64,000 nucleotides of DNA, taken from the NCBI GenBank assembly GCA_021229015.1, contig CM037789.1:41204926-41268925 (forward strand). The letters are read 5' to 3'. The position numbers were made by a program, and so were the translations under genes. Positions 25,711 to 39,000 of the stretch are shown piece after piece (positions within the stretch are counted from its first letter, which is position 1; every line of letters begins with the position of its first letter). The notes under the pieces are model-generated. The model saw nothing but the letters and a program-made list of their open reading frames with translations. It had not been told where the DNA came from and searched no databases. This DNA comes from Solen grandis. Taxonomy: Eukaryota; Mollusca; Bivalvia; Adapedonta; Solenidae.

Positions 25711-25753
<43 letters not shown>
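25711..25753. repeat. Poly(C) run, 43 nt
   Basis: An uninterrupted C run inside the low-quality contig, next to a SINE-like segment. Its length is probably a consensus artefact. Confidence 0.8.
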
Positions 25754-25869
25754 ACAATGAGACAAATTGCTAAATCCGTGCATTTTCCCGGGAAACACCC
25801 CCATGGACATTCCCAAAATCTCAGATCGACAGTAGTGCACACACTCCGGGGAAAAGATATTTATATAGT

Positions 25870-25930
25870 GTACCAGAGCAGGATTTGAACCCAAAAATCC
25901 CTGGCTTAAAAGGGTTGAGCTAACGACTTT
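25870..25930 (-). mobile_element. tRNA-like SINE head, minus strand
   Basis: On the reverse complement, ttagctcaaccc (A-box-like, plus 25912-25923) is followed at tRNA-like spacing by ggttcaaatcc (B box, plus 25881-25891). The 3' body would run leftward through about 25755. Sequence quality prevents assigning a family. Confidence 0.5.
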
Positions 25931-28900
25931 TTTCCCACAAATCTCTTTCTAATAATGGTTCCCCAGTATTTAAATATTTGGGTTTTATATATGCCTTTGC
26001 ATTTTTTTGTTTTTCCCTTTCAGGCCGGGAATTCTAGAACAGCCCCAAATTGCTATGTTCTTGAAAAACCCCAAGGGTGTAAAATTTGGAGAAATACTCA
26101 AAAAAACCATTGGCCACTGAAACCCGGTTTTCTTTTTTAAATTGTTCTTTTATATAAGACGTTCATCAATATCATGCCATTTTTCAAAATGGCTTACATC
26201 ACAGACATGTTTGTATCATGTATTTTTGAAAATATAAAATTTCAAAAAACATGATAAAAATTTCCCCCCTGATTGAGATTACTTTAATGACTATTAACTT
26301 TTGACTTCACATACACTGTATTTTTTTAAAAAGAACTTTTATAGACGATTGATGGATTTGTAAACCAAGATTTTTGTCCCAGGGTTCCCCCCAAGCCTCT
26401 GGGGGGAAAAATTTAAAAAAATTTTTTTTGGGGCCCATAAAAAACCTTGTGCATTTAAAAAAAGTTCAACGGGGCCCAGAAAGATTTTTGAAAGAAAAAT
26501 TTTTTTAAAAGTGCTTTTTGAAACTTTAAATTGGAATGATAAAATACTTTTAAATTTAAATTACCTTTCCGGGCCCGCTTGCAAATTTTTAAATTTTTTT
26601 AAAAGGTCTGCCCTTAGTGCAACCTATCAATTTTTTTTGCCCCAGGGGGGGAAATAGGCAAACCTGACAGGGGAACTTAAATTTTTTTTCCTTCATCACC
26701 AAAGGGGGAAAAATAAAATTTGTCAAAGGGGATTTTCTTTGCAGTTTTGCGCGGGATTGGGCCCCTGTTAAACATTCTTCTGTCAAAAGCCCCAAAGTAT
26801 CCCCCCTCCCCAAAAAACCTTTGGGGCCCAAAAAAATTGATGGTTTGCTTTGGGGAAATTTCTAAATTCCAAGATTTAACATAATTATTTTAAAAGGGCG
26901 CAAACACAGGCCTATGTCAAATTTCCCAATAGAAATAGGGTTTGATGTAAAATTTTTTTTTTGGGAAAAAATGTTCAGCGCCAGGGGAGTAAAAACAAAA
27001 ACCCCGGGTTTTAAAACCTGGGTTTGTGTTTTTGAATTGTACTTATTCAAATTATAAATCCTCCTTTGAGTAAACAATTCAAAGAGATTGCAACATAATT
27101 TTTTTAAAACCCTTTTTTTTTCTGGTGAAATTTTTGGGAAATTTTAAATATATGGCAAAGTAATGGAATAAAAGATAAATTTCCCTGAAAATTTTATTGT
27201 TTTTTTTGTAACCTACAAAAGGGGGTGAATTTTTTTATAATTTGATACTTATATACTGTATTTTTATATTTTTAAATTGGGAAAACTTGGTTCTCAAAAT
27301 TTGTCGGGCCCTTTTCCCTTGGGAAAATTTCATTGAGTTTGTGCTTTTTGGTTTTCCTTTTTAGAAATTTTTTGGGGTTCCTGCAGTTTTCAAAAATTTT
27401 ATAGTGAAGCAAACTGGCTGGAAAAATTTGGGGAAATTTGTTTTGGTTTTCATGAAATGATTTCTTGTTGTATGTTGGGGGTAATTTTCAGGATAAAAGA
27501 CTGGTTATTTTCCCAAGGCATTTTTTTTAATACCTTTTTTAAAACTATGTGATGCAACATCTTTAAATTTTTTTTGCCTCAATCCCAAAAGGTTTAAACA
27601 GAGCAGGTATCTTTGTTTTTTTCATTTTGCATACAGCAATGTAAACCTTTATTCTAAAAAATTTTTTTTAAAAGACCTTTTTAAAGTTGGAAAAAATGAA
27701 AAACTCATGAATTAAAAAAAAAAATGTAAATGAATATCTATGAGGTACATCAGCTTTAATGGAGGGGTTCCTTTGACAATTTGTTACATGTCCCCCCCCC
27801 CCCCCCAAACCCCTCGAAAAAAAAAAGTTGAGGTCATCAATTAAATTTTGGGTTTGTCTTGGGGCTTGTCGTCAAAAAAAATTTAAAACCCTTGGCCATA
27901 ACTTCTAAACTATTAAAGCTTCGTCATAAAAATTTCACATTTTCCTTTTCACAAAAAACAAGGGGAAAATTTCCTTAAAGGGTCATAACTTTTTAAGGGT
28001 CCTTTTTAAACCAATTTATCCCTTTTTTTTTTTTTTTAAATGTATACAGTAAAAAAATTTAAAACCCCGGGCCCAAAAAACTTCTAAACAAAAAAAAACC
28101 TTTCTTCTCACAAAAAATTGGGGTCAAAGCCCGCTTGGGGAGTTGCCCTTTGTTTTCCATGTCCTACGGTGTAGGTGCTTATAGTTCATCAGGTCATCCG
28201 ATTTCATTTTCGGGGCTGTAATTTAAATTTAGCCCAGGGTTACTGGTTTTCCCTAATAACTTGGAAGTAATTTGTATCTCAATGACCCTGAAGTGTCATG
28301 CCAAAAATTTTAGGTTCCAAGCTCGGGTTTTTAAAGGCCAAAGGGTTTCACAGGGCGAATTTGATTGTTCGGACATGGATCACTGGATGTTAAATAATTT
28401 AAACAGTTATGTTAACATAAAATGAGGCGGGGGTGCTGATGCAAGAGTTAGGCCCAGCAGCTCTTGGGGTCAAGGTCACCCCTTTGAGGTAAAAGGTCAT
28501 TTGTTTGGGCCGGGGAAAATGCAGATAAAGGTTTGGGAACCCAAAGGTTTTTTTGAATCTTACAGGACATAAAAAATCTTGACCACAAATACCATGATTT
28601 TTTTTTTTATCCCTTATAAAGGGTTGGGTTTTTAATGTTTGTCGAAATTTTAAAATTGGCGGCATGGCTTTAAAACAAAAAAATTTTAGGAAAAAGAGAC
28701 ATTTTTAAAAAGCTTACAGGGGCCTTTAAAATTTTTTTTTTTTGGGGACGGGATTTGATAAAATTTACATTTAAAGGCGCAAAATTTGGTCCACTTAAAA
28801 TTGGCCATTCTGGGGGAAACTGTCACTTTTTATTTCGGGAAAAAATCATAAATGTCGGGGCCTTAAATGGAAATACCTGCACAAAGCAGTGATTAAAGCA

Positions 28901-31900
28901 AAGTTTAAAAAATTTCTCATGGATTCTTTAAATTTTTCCTTTTTTGTAAATAAATTTTCTATCAAATTTTATTTAGGGGTTAATTTGTATTTCCTTTAAA
29001 GAATCTTTCAAATGACAGTAAGATTTTGAAGAAAAAGGGGTTAAAGCAGTTGATTTAAAGGCAAAAAAAAAAGGAAAAATTATGTTACCCCAAAAAAACC
29101 CTAGCTGCTTTAAACCAAAATTGTTTTTTGAAAGATAAGAGTATGAACAAAATTTGAAAAACTTTTCCCTTGTTTATTTACTTGTAAAAAATTTTTAAGC
29201 TTGAGGTTTGGGCTTTTATAATTTTTGTATGTTTAAATGTTTCGGGTTATTATTTCAAAGCTTTTGGGTGGAAAAAACTTTTTTGACATAGGAAAATTTT
29301 TTTTTCCCGGGTTTTTTTTTGGAAATTTGCCCCTTTTTTTTTATTTAAAAATCCGTCAAAGGTTAGGTAAAATTAAAAAAACCCAAATCGAAAATTTTGG
29401 GGAATTTTAAAAGACCTTTTTTAAGGGTTTTCCTAGTTTTTTTTTTTTTTTAAAATGGGAAACCTAATATAAGCAAGTTACATAAAAAAATAAAAAATAC
29501 CCTAAATTGGGGGTTTTTTTCAAATCCCCTCGGGCATTTAGTCCCCTGCTTTGTTCAAGCTTTTTTTTCTTTTAAAAATTGTGGGTTATAATGTGCTGTT
29601 GGTTTTGCCCAAATGCCATATGCTCATTTTAAAAAGTTCGGGGGAAAAAAAATATATGTAAAAAAAAATTTGTTTGGTAGGAAAAAAAACCTTTTTTTTT
29701 TTTTTTGCATGTGAAAAAGGAGGGGTGGTAGTTTCCCAGTTTTTGGGGTACCCCCAAATTTTTGAAAATTATTGGGGTTCTTTTTTTAAAGGGGGTTCCC
29801 TTTTTGGGGGCCAAAAATCATAAAATTGTAAAAAAGGGCAACCTCTTTATTTTCCTTTGATTACTTTTGATTTCCATTTTTATATGACATCTTTTGGGAC
29901 GTAAAAATTTGCATCGCTATCAAATTAATTTGTCCCTTACAGTTTTAATTCTGGAGGGGATTTTTTTAAATTTTTACAGATAATGAAATTTGCAAATGAT
30001 TTGTAATAAATTTTTTAAAGGTTTGCTAGGGGTTTCCCAGAGAGAAAGCCCATCTTTTTGTTCAGACAAACAAAATTTTTAGTTTTTTGGTTTTTTCATT
30101 CTTCTTCATTTTGAGGTTCAAAAAAAAAACGGGTTTTCCTATGACCAATAAAAATAAAATTTAAAACAGCAATTAACGTGACGCCCCCTTTTGGGAATGC
30201 GAAAATTGTGTTTTTAAAATGTGACCTCATTTTATATCGGGGTTTTTTAAAATTTTAGCTCCCAAATATTGCTCGCATTCAAACAGCCATCTTTTTCTTC
30301 TATGAAATTTTTTTTAAACAAAAAGTATTCAGTATTTGTAGAATTTCCCTTTTCCCGATATTTTTTTTTTCCAGAATTGGAAAGACCGGTTTTCTATGTT
30401 TGGGACCCAAGTTTCGAACTTTGGATCTTAAAAGGTTTTAAAAAATTATTACCAAGCTTTGGATCAAAAAAAGGGAATTAAATTAAATGCAAGCTTCCAG
30501 AAAAGCACATATTTTTCCCAGGATGTGTCCCCTCAACTTTTTCAAATCATTTTTGGAAATAATTTGGACGGCTTTTGATATGGCGTGTTAGAAACTTTCA
30601 ATGGAAAATGTGAAAGTGTGTGTGTGTGCTGCTAAAGCTAATTCAATGTCGGGTTGCTGCATTCCTTAGTTTTTTTCTGTTTCCCGCAAAAAAATTTTTA
30701 AACAAAAATTTTCACCCATTTTTGTATTTTGCCCGCATTGTCTCAGTCAATTCTTTTTTTAAAAAGGGTCGCAAAGTTCAGTGCAATTCAATGCAATTTT
30801 TTTTTTAAAGTCATTTATTTCTTCGGGCCCTTAAATATCTCAAAATCAAACCCCCTAATTGTTAGGTTACAGACCCGAATGAAACTTTGTTTTTTTCGAA
30901 AAAAACGAAAATTTTGGGTTTCTTATCGCTTTTGATACAGGGAAAATGTTTGTAAATATTTTGTTCCCATGTTCAAAGTGAAATCTTTTTTTAAAAAATT
31001 TAAAAATTTTGGGGAAGGGAAAAAAAAAATGGTTATTCTTTGAAAAACTTTTGGGGGTCAAAAAAATTTCCGCTTCCATAATCCCATTTGAAGACGGGGC
31101 CCTGGAGCCCCGGGAATTAAAATTTAAATGGGAGTTTTTACCAAATTTTTCATTTTTAAATTGGAAAAATTTTCCGGGGACCCGTTTTTTATTGTTTTGG
31201 GGAAAGGATCTGTCGGGGGTTTTTTGGGTTACCCCACTTTTAAAACTAATTTTTGAAGTTTAAAATCACGAGAAAAGCTTTTAAAATTAAACCCCTGATA
31301 AAAATCATGCCACATGCAAGCTTCCAATCGTTTCATGATCTGGGTCTTTAAAAAATTTAACGTGTGCATTAAACTTAAAGGGCAATCTATAAATAACTGA
31401 CGGGGTTTGACAAAAATTGCGGGGTTTAATTTTTACCCAGGTTTTTGGGACGAGGTTTTCCCGGGACTGTTTTAATGGAAACACACTCGGCCGGGACAAT
31501 TCTTTTCCCTTTAAACAATAATATGAATTTTTTTAAAACCCCCAAAATTTTCTACAGATGTCCTTTTTTTTTTAAACATTTTGATTTGGATTTATGTAAA
31601 TGCTTTTTAAAAAAACTTAAAAGGGTTTTTGTGCCACAAAGTTCCCATAAAACTAAATTCCGTGTTTTTTTAAATTTAAATCATTTTTTCCCATGAAAAA
31701 CTTAAACAAAGATGTGTGTGTTGTGGTGTTTTTTGTGTTGTGTAAATTGTGGAGATAGTTCGATCACCCTTTGGGGAAAGTTTGGGAAATTTTTATAAAG
31801 CGTCCCGCCATACTAATCTTTAAAGGCCCTTTATAAAAAAGCTGTCCCAGGGTGAAATTTGGGTTTAGAAACCATTTATAAAAAGGAAATTTGGGGTTAA

Positions 31901-34044
31901 ATTTATAACACCTTAATTGGGAATGATTAGAAGGGGGGTTTTGTTAAAATACAGTTTTTAGTAAACTTTTCACGTGTGGGTTTTTACATACCGATAATCG
32001 TGTATTTAGAAACTAATGCCCCCAAAAAAGTTTCCCTTTTGGGCTTTGTTGTGAAAACCCCTTGCTTTTAAACAGGGGACACATAGGGATCCCCTTTTTT
32101 TCCCTCGTCTGTCCGTTTCCCTTCGTCTGAGAAGGGTTTTTTTTTTTTTCGCAACGCTTTAGCAAGTCGCACACGTGTTCCAAGAACATCCCCTTTTTAT
32201 ATATCTAATCGTTTTTTAAAAATCCAATTCTCAAATGTTTTTTGGTTCGGAACCCCCGGAAAAGGGGACCCAAACCCTTAAAGTGAAATTTTTATGCCGA
32301 AATAGGTCGAAATTTTTGAATTTGCCCCACAGGGGGGAGGTAATAAATTAATAAAATAAGAATTTTGAAGCCCAAAAGGGGGAAAAAACAAAAATTTGGC
32401 TAATTTTAGCTTAAAATTTTTGCCATCCCCCCGCGGGCAAAAAAGGGAAGGGGAGGGGGTAGTCCGAAAAAAACCGTTTTTGGGCAGGTTTCCAGAGGCA
32501 GAAATGGGGTTTCACCCTCTAAACCGCTCCGGAGGGTTTTTTGTAAAACCCCCCATGCTGCAGGCCAATGACACTGATAAGCATACCTACACAAATTTGG
32601 GAACAGACCAAAAAAAACCATTTGATAAGCGCTGATACATAGCGCAATGATATTGGGAAAACCAAAAATTTCTATTTTGTTGCAGTATTATACGTTTTGG
32701 TTTGAATATAAACATTTAAAAATTCTTCCCAAAGTTTCGTAAAATTTCCCCTTTTAACTTTTTTAAAAAATTAATATTGTCTATCAGTAGATCCTACCTA
32801 CAAGCACTTTTTTTTAATTTAAATTAAAATCTTAAAATTTTTTTTGAACTATTCTTTCATTTTAATTTTCAAATTGAATTTAACTATCTGAAATTTGGTT
32901 TTTAAAATGTACATTTGTATTTTTTCTATTTCTCGACTCAATATTTTCCTTTGGGGGTTTTAAAGGGAAGATTTTTATTGGAGTGCAAAATGCAGCTATT
33001 AGTGGTTTGATCTACATTTTTTTTTTTTTTTTTAATGTATGTATTGAACCTTGGATTATCAACCCCGTTACCGTGCAGGGAAAGGGAAGGAATTTTATTG
33101 AGTTTTTTTTCATATGTAAAAATTTAAAAAATGATAATAAATAAAATGGGCTTGATGTTAACAGTGGCATTGTTACATTTTTTTTTTAATTCAGTCAGTA
33201 AATTTTTTGCAAATAAACAATAAAAGTAACACACTATCACATTTTGACCCAAGGGGTTTTGATTGTCCCCCCAAAATTAAAACCCCCATTACTGAGGATT
33301 TGTGCAAGTCCCCCAGAAATCAGTTAGTAAAAAATTTAAACCCAAACCCCGAAAAACTTAAAACCCATTTCCCTTTTGAAACACAAAAAGGGGTAAACGA
33401 ATTCAGACTGACAGAAATGGAAAAATTTTTATGGGAAGGGGGAAAAAAATTAACCATTTTTTTATTTTTTATTGATTACGAAACAAGTTCTCCAAAAATT
33501 ATATCAATCCCTCGGGGATGGGCTTTGGGTGGGGGCGCAAGTTTGGGCATAAAATTTCAAGGAAAATTTACGTGCCCCGGACGAGCGACCATTGTTTACC
33601 TTTGTGAAAAACCCTCAGTTTCCCGACCAGGGAAAACGAAACCCGGGACGAAAAGGTGAGAAGTGAAGCGCGTTTTAAAACCCCTACGCTAACCAGGCCC
33701 CCAAAGGGCCAAACCCGAAAAAACCCATGGCCAGAGTTCTTTCTAGGAAATGTTGGATGGGTTGAGGGATTTCCTTTTGGGCATTGAAAAAAAAAAAATT
33801 TGCATGAGGAATGCTTTTCCCCTTTTTGAAAATTTAGGCAAAAGCAGGGTCTCTTGTCTTTTTACATTGTATATATGGAGACCCGGCCCCGAGATAAAAA
33901 AGTTTTGGAAATGAAACTTTTTTTAATGATGGAGGAAAAGAAATTTGATAGTAATTTTTAAAGTTTTTTTTGACCTTTTTTTTTTTTTTTTTCCGACTGA
34001 AATTTAAAAGTTGAATAAAAAGTCAAAAGTATGAACGTTTTCCC

Positions 34045-34360
34045 CTGGCAGAAATGGTTTGGGCATCTGCCTTTTTTAGTGGGAGACTAGGGTTTTCGGT
34101 TTGATTCCTGGGTTCGACAATTTCCAAAGTTTTTTAAAAAAATTTGGGACGGTTTTTAAACTTTCTTCCTTGGGGCTTTAGCATATAAGGAAAGTTCCAG
34201 AACGGTTAACCCTTTTTTCAAAGGGTTTGTGTGACTGAGGTTGTGGTTTTTTTTTAATGTCTACATGTTATTTAAATGCAGTGTTGCAGCACTTTTATCT
34301 GCCCCAAGGAGACTTTGTCTAAAAAAGATGAAATATGTTGGTTGGACATTAAACCCCCAA
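34045..34360 (+). mobile_element. SINE-C copy, plus strand, in corrupted sequence
   Basis: A tRNA-like head (tggtttgggcatctgcc; B box ggtttgattcc at 34098-34108) is followed by tgcagtgttgcagcac, gagactttgtct and the tail ggacattaaaccc. This order matches the reverse complement of the SINE copies at 44708-45025 and 57930-58247, so it is the same family in the opposite orientation. Confidence 0.6.
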
Positions 34361-34503
34361 AAAACCCGTTAAAAAAAATGGAATCCATTGTGTTTGGGAG
34401 CAAGGGGAAACAGAATAAACTGAAATTTTCCCGGAAACATTTTAGTATTGGATAATGACTTCAGGGCCAAAGGGTTTGTGAAAATTTTTTTTTTTAAAAA
34501 ACT

Positions 34504-34541
34504 TTTTTTTTAGTGGGGGGGTGGGGGGTGGGGGGGGGGGG

Positions 34542-34624
<83 letters not shown>
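34504..34624. repeat. Poly(G) tract of about 120 nt
   Basis: Almost uninterrupted G with a few T or C near the left end. It is far longer than expected for a real homopolymer and lies in the corrupted contig, so it is probably an artefact or an expanded G-rich simple repeat. Confidence 0.8.
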
Positions 34625-34625
<1 letters not shown>

Positions 34626-35379
34626 AGCAAATTACAAAAAATTTTCAAAAAATTTTTAATTTTAAATTTAAAACAATTAATTAATTTTTAAAAAAAAGAA
34701 AACTTTGTTCTGTTAATATTATCATGATTTGGGATTTTGTATTAATTTTTTTGATAGGGTTTTCCCCCTGGCCAAAAAAAACTGCTTTTTGTCTGCATAG
34801 CACCCTTGGGTTCTAATTTTGAATTTACTTTGAAGGTTTCTTTTTGGGGAAAACAATCATGTAAAGTTTCATGAAATTTTTAAAATAAGCTTTTTGTAAA
34901 ATAAACTGTATTTTTATTTAAATTTTTTTAGGTTTTAAACTCATTTTGGGTTTTGGAAATTCCTTTTCCTAATTTTTAAATACAATTATTTTAAAATTTT
35001 TTATAAAGGGGACCTGAATTTTTTTTCACATCTAAAAAAGAACTTGGTTTAGGCCCGCAGTCATTTTAAAGATGTTATTTTTTTGATATACTGCCCGTCA
35101 CATTTAATTTTTAAAAGGAAAAAAATTCAATCAACATAAAACTGTAAACACACAGATTCAAACCCTTTATCTTACCACTATTTTTTAATCATACAAAGGG
35201 AAAAGATTTGAAAAACAATATTAAATCGAATTTGTCTAAAAATCTTTTTTAAAGGGGGTTGATCAGGTTTTATGTTTTCTACTCCCCAGTTTAGGTTTTA
35301 GGTATTTACCAATTAATGCAGGGCCTTTTGGCCCTTTTTTTTCTTCAGAAAAAAAAATTTTTTTTAAATTTAAATTTTT

Positions 35380-36030
35380 AAAAAGGGTGAATTTTTGTCA
35401 AACATACTTTTACAATACCCTTTTTTAAATTTAATAAATTCTCTTTCCTTTTCCCCCTTTTTTTCCCTGAGTTTAAACCCCCCCCCCCCCCCCCCCCCCC
35501 CCCATTCTCTTTTCCATGAGAAAAAGGGGAAAATTTTCTTCTTTTTTTTTTTAAAAAGAATAAATTCTCCTTTCTTCCCTCCCCCCCCCTTTCCCTTAAC
35601 ACAAGGGTTTTAAAAATTAACCCCCCCCCCCCCCCCCCCCCCCTACCCCCCCCCCCCCCCCCCCCCCCCCCCCTCAACCCCCTAAAAAAAATTCCCCCCC
35701 CCCCCCCCCTTCTCCCCTCTGTTTAAAGAAAATTTTTTTTAAAAAAATCTCCTCCCCCCTTCTTCTGTCTTAAAATTAAACCCCTTTTTCCCCCCCCCCC
35801 CCCTTTTTCCCCTCTTTAGGGAAAAATCCCCCACCCTTTCCCTTTTTCTGTTTATGGGGTTAAAAATTTTCTCCCCCCCCTTTTCTCTCTCTGTCTTTTT
35901 TTTAAACCCCCTTTTCCCCCCCCCCCCTTTTCTCCCCCCTATCATGAAAAAAACTCTCCCCCCACCCTTTCCCCCTTTTCTTTTTCCCCTTTAAAAAGGG
36001 AGAAAATTCTCTCTTTTCCCCCCCTTTTTG
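35380..36030. repeat. C/CT-rich degenerate repeat block
   Basis: Blocks of the form aaattaaacccc, a C run, then ttctctcttt recur at about 130 to 155 bp spacing (near 35473, 35615, 35770 and 35900). This suggests a corrupted pyrimidine-rich tandem repeat. No coding interpretation is warranted. Confidence 0.45.
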
Positions 36031-39000
36031 GGGGTGAGTCCCCAAAATGAATTTTAGGGAAAACAATTTTCCCCCTTTTTTATGGGGGTTTTAAAAAAAA
36101 ATTGTACTAATTTAAAATTTAAAAAGAAAATTATTTGGGAAGTAATTTCATTGAAAAAAACCCCGCTTCAAAAATCCAATTTTTGTAAAAAAGTTGAGTA
36201 AAAATTTAACAGGGGCGGGGAAATTTTATAAAACAACTTTAAAAAATAAAAAAAATTTAAAAGGGTGAAAGGGGTTTGGTATTTTTAAAAGGATTTTTTT
36301 TTTTTTTACCCCCTTTTTTTTTAGTTTTAAAGGAAATGCCATTTTACTTAAAATATAAAAACGTTACTGAAAAAAAATTGTAAGGGGTTTTTAAAAGAAT
36401 TAAGTTTTTTCAATGATTTTGGTCATTTTGTGACATTTTTTAATCGGGTTTTAAAGGGGTTAAAAAGGTTTTTTTAAAAAAAATTTGGGTTTTTTTTAAA
36501 AAAGGGTTTTAGAAAAATGTGAAAACCTGATTTGGAGCAATAAGTTTGCTCCCTGTTTTTTTGGTTTTTTCCCAAAAAACAAGCCTCAAAAACCTTTTCC
36601 ATAAAGGGAAAAATCCCCTCAGAAACCCAAATGTGTCCCGCTACCCCAATCATTTTTTTAAAAAAAAACCCCAAAAATTTTAAAAAGCTGCCCCCTTAAA
36701 TTTTTTTTTTTGCTTTTGTTTTTTTAAAAAAATAAAAAAAATTTTGGGTTTTAAAAATTTTTTAAAAAAAAAAAAAGAACATCTCAGACTTTTTCCCCCC
36801 CCTTCTCAGGGGGGGGGTTTCTCAATCTGAGAAAGAGGGTAAGCCCCCCCAAACCCCAATCATTGGGGGAATTTTTTTTTGGATTTCCCCCTGCCCCAAA
36901 ATGTCTTTTTTCCCTTTTTTATTAGTTTTAAAAAAAATTTCACAATGCCCCCAAAATTTTCCATCCAGAGTCATTTAAATGTACCTGTGTTTAAAAATTT
37001 TTTTGTCGGGGTTTTTTTTCTTGGATTTACCCCCAAAAATTTTTTTTTGGGAAACTTGGGTCTTTGTTTTCTTTTGGCGGGTTTTTATTTTTCCCTGCAT
37101 CATGTATATAACAAAAGGGCATGTGGTAAAAAAAAGACCTCATTTAAAATTTAACTTTTTTTAAACCCCAACGGGGGGGTTTTACCATTTTTAAAAAAAA
37201 AAACCCAAAGGGGGCATTATTGTTAATTAAGGGTTTTAAAAATTTTTTTTAAAAAAACCTTTGGGTTTGGCGGGAAAAAACCCCCAAACCCCCTGCCCCA
37301 CCCCCAAAAGGGAAAAGGGTTTAGTTCAGCTGTTTAGGTAAACATTTAAAAAAAATTTATGTCTCAACAAACTGTAAAAAACCTGTTTTTTAAAGGGGCA
37401 TTCAAGAGAATAAAAAAAGGGGAACTTTTTTAGAGGGGGCCGAAAAAATGAAGGAAAAAAAAAGGGGAAAATTTTTTGGGTTATTAAAAAAAAACCCCCT
37501 TTTTTTTTAGGGTTGACTGTTTAAAAACCCCGGTGGTCGTTTTAAAAAGATTTAACTGTGTAATTATTGATTTCATTTTAAAAGGACCCCTTTTTTATTA
37601 TTATAAAACTAAATTTTTCCAAAGGGGTTGTTTTCCCCCCAAAAAATTGAAAAATGTTTTTTTAAAGGGTTTTTTGGGTTTTTAAAAAGGGTTTTTTTTT
37701 TGAAAAAAAAAAGAATTACACCCAGTTCCCCAAGTTTTAAAAAATTTTTTTTAAAAAAGGAAAAACCCCAAAATAATCAAAGGTATAAAATAATGGTTTT
37801 TGGGGGGAAAAATTATGTATTATCAAAATGCTTTATTTACATGAAAAACCCCCGCACTTTTAAAGGGTTGGGGGTTTTCCAAAATTTTAAAAAACCCGGA
37901 ATATTAAAATTTATAATAAAGATGTTTTCCCGGGTTGGGGGTTTTTGGATAAAACCTTTTTTTAATTTTCATCATTTTAATAAAAAAAAAATTTTTTATG
38001 CTAAAACCCCAAAGGGGTTTTTGTTTGTTTTTTTACTTGAAAATATTTAAAAAAAATTTTTTGGGGGCAAAATTTTCAATTTAAATCGGGTTTTTAATTT
38101 AAAATTCAATTTGGGTTGAAAAAATTTCAATTTTAAAATGGATGAAACAATTGAGGGAAAAAATACTCAAAAGTCATTGAAAAAAATTTTTTTGGCACAA
38201 AAAAGGGGTACCAGAGGCTCTTGTTTGGTCCAAGTGACCCATAAATTTTTTTTTTGGTTTTTTCCGGGATGTTTTTTTTTTTAAAAAAAATGACAACTTT
38301 CAAAATTTTCCCCGTCCCTGGGGTGCAAGTGAATTTTTTAAGTGAAAGGGAAAATTTTTTTAAAACATTTTTTAAATTTTTTTAAAAAACCAGCTTAAAA
38401 CTTTTACCCTTTTTAAAGGGTTTAAAAGGTTTTTTAAATGGTTATGTAGTTAATTTTGGGAAAACCCCTTTTCCATCCCCCAAATGGGGGGCTCCCCCAA
38501 GGGGGCCCCTGGCCCCTTTTTCTCGAAAAAAATTAAAGGGGAAAAAAAACTCGGGGGTTTAAATTTGGGGGTAAAAAAATTTAAAAACCTTACAAAACAA
38601 ATTTTGGGGGTAGTTTGAGAAAAAAATTTTAAAAATTTTAACAAATTTTTTTTCCTTTTAAAAAATTTTTTTGGGGAAAAGGGGGGCCCGGGCTTTTGCA
38701 CTTTTTTTTAGATGGGTTTTTAAAAATGTGGGGCTTTTTTCATTTTTTTTTTTTTTCAGAAAAATTTCCCTTTTTGGGGTTTTAGTTTGTTTTTTTTTTT
38801 TCCCGTGAATGCGGGGTTACATTTTTTTTTAAAATTTGGTTTGGATTTGTAAAAGTTTTAAAAAATATCCCTTTTAAAAAGATTTTTAAAAAAGGCCAAA
38901 TTTGTTAAATTTTTATAAAAACATTTGGCCCATCTTTAAAACAAGGGAAAAAGGGGAAAATTTTCGGGTTTTTCAATTTATTCCCCTTTTTTTAAAAAAA

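Noticed and set aside
33207..33659. 150-codon ORF in the low-quality contig
   Set aside because: The longest non-repetitive frame there, but it has no recognisable motif, lies in corrupted bases, and any frame is unreliable.
34442..34648. Poly-proline ORF on the minus strand
   Set aside because: It is the translation of a G run of about 120 nt, itself probably an artefact.
37628..38050. 140-codon Phe/Lys-rich ORF
   Set aside because: Its composition reflects tttt/aaaa homopolymer artefacts. The same holds for most ORFs between 21 and 42 kb.
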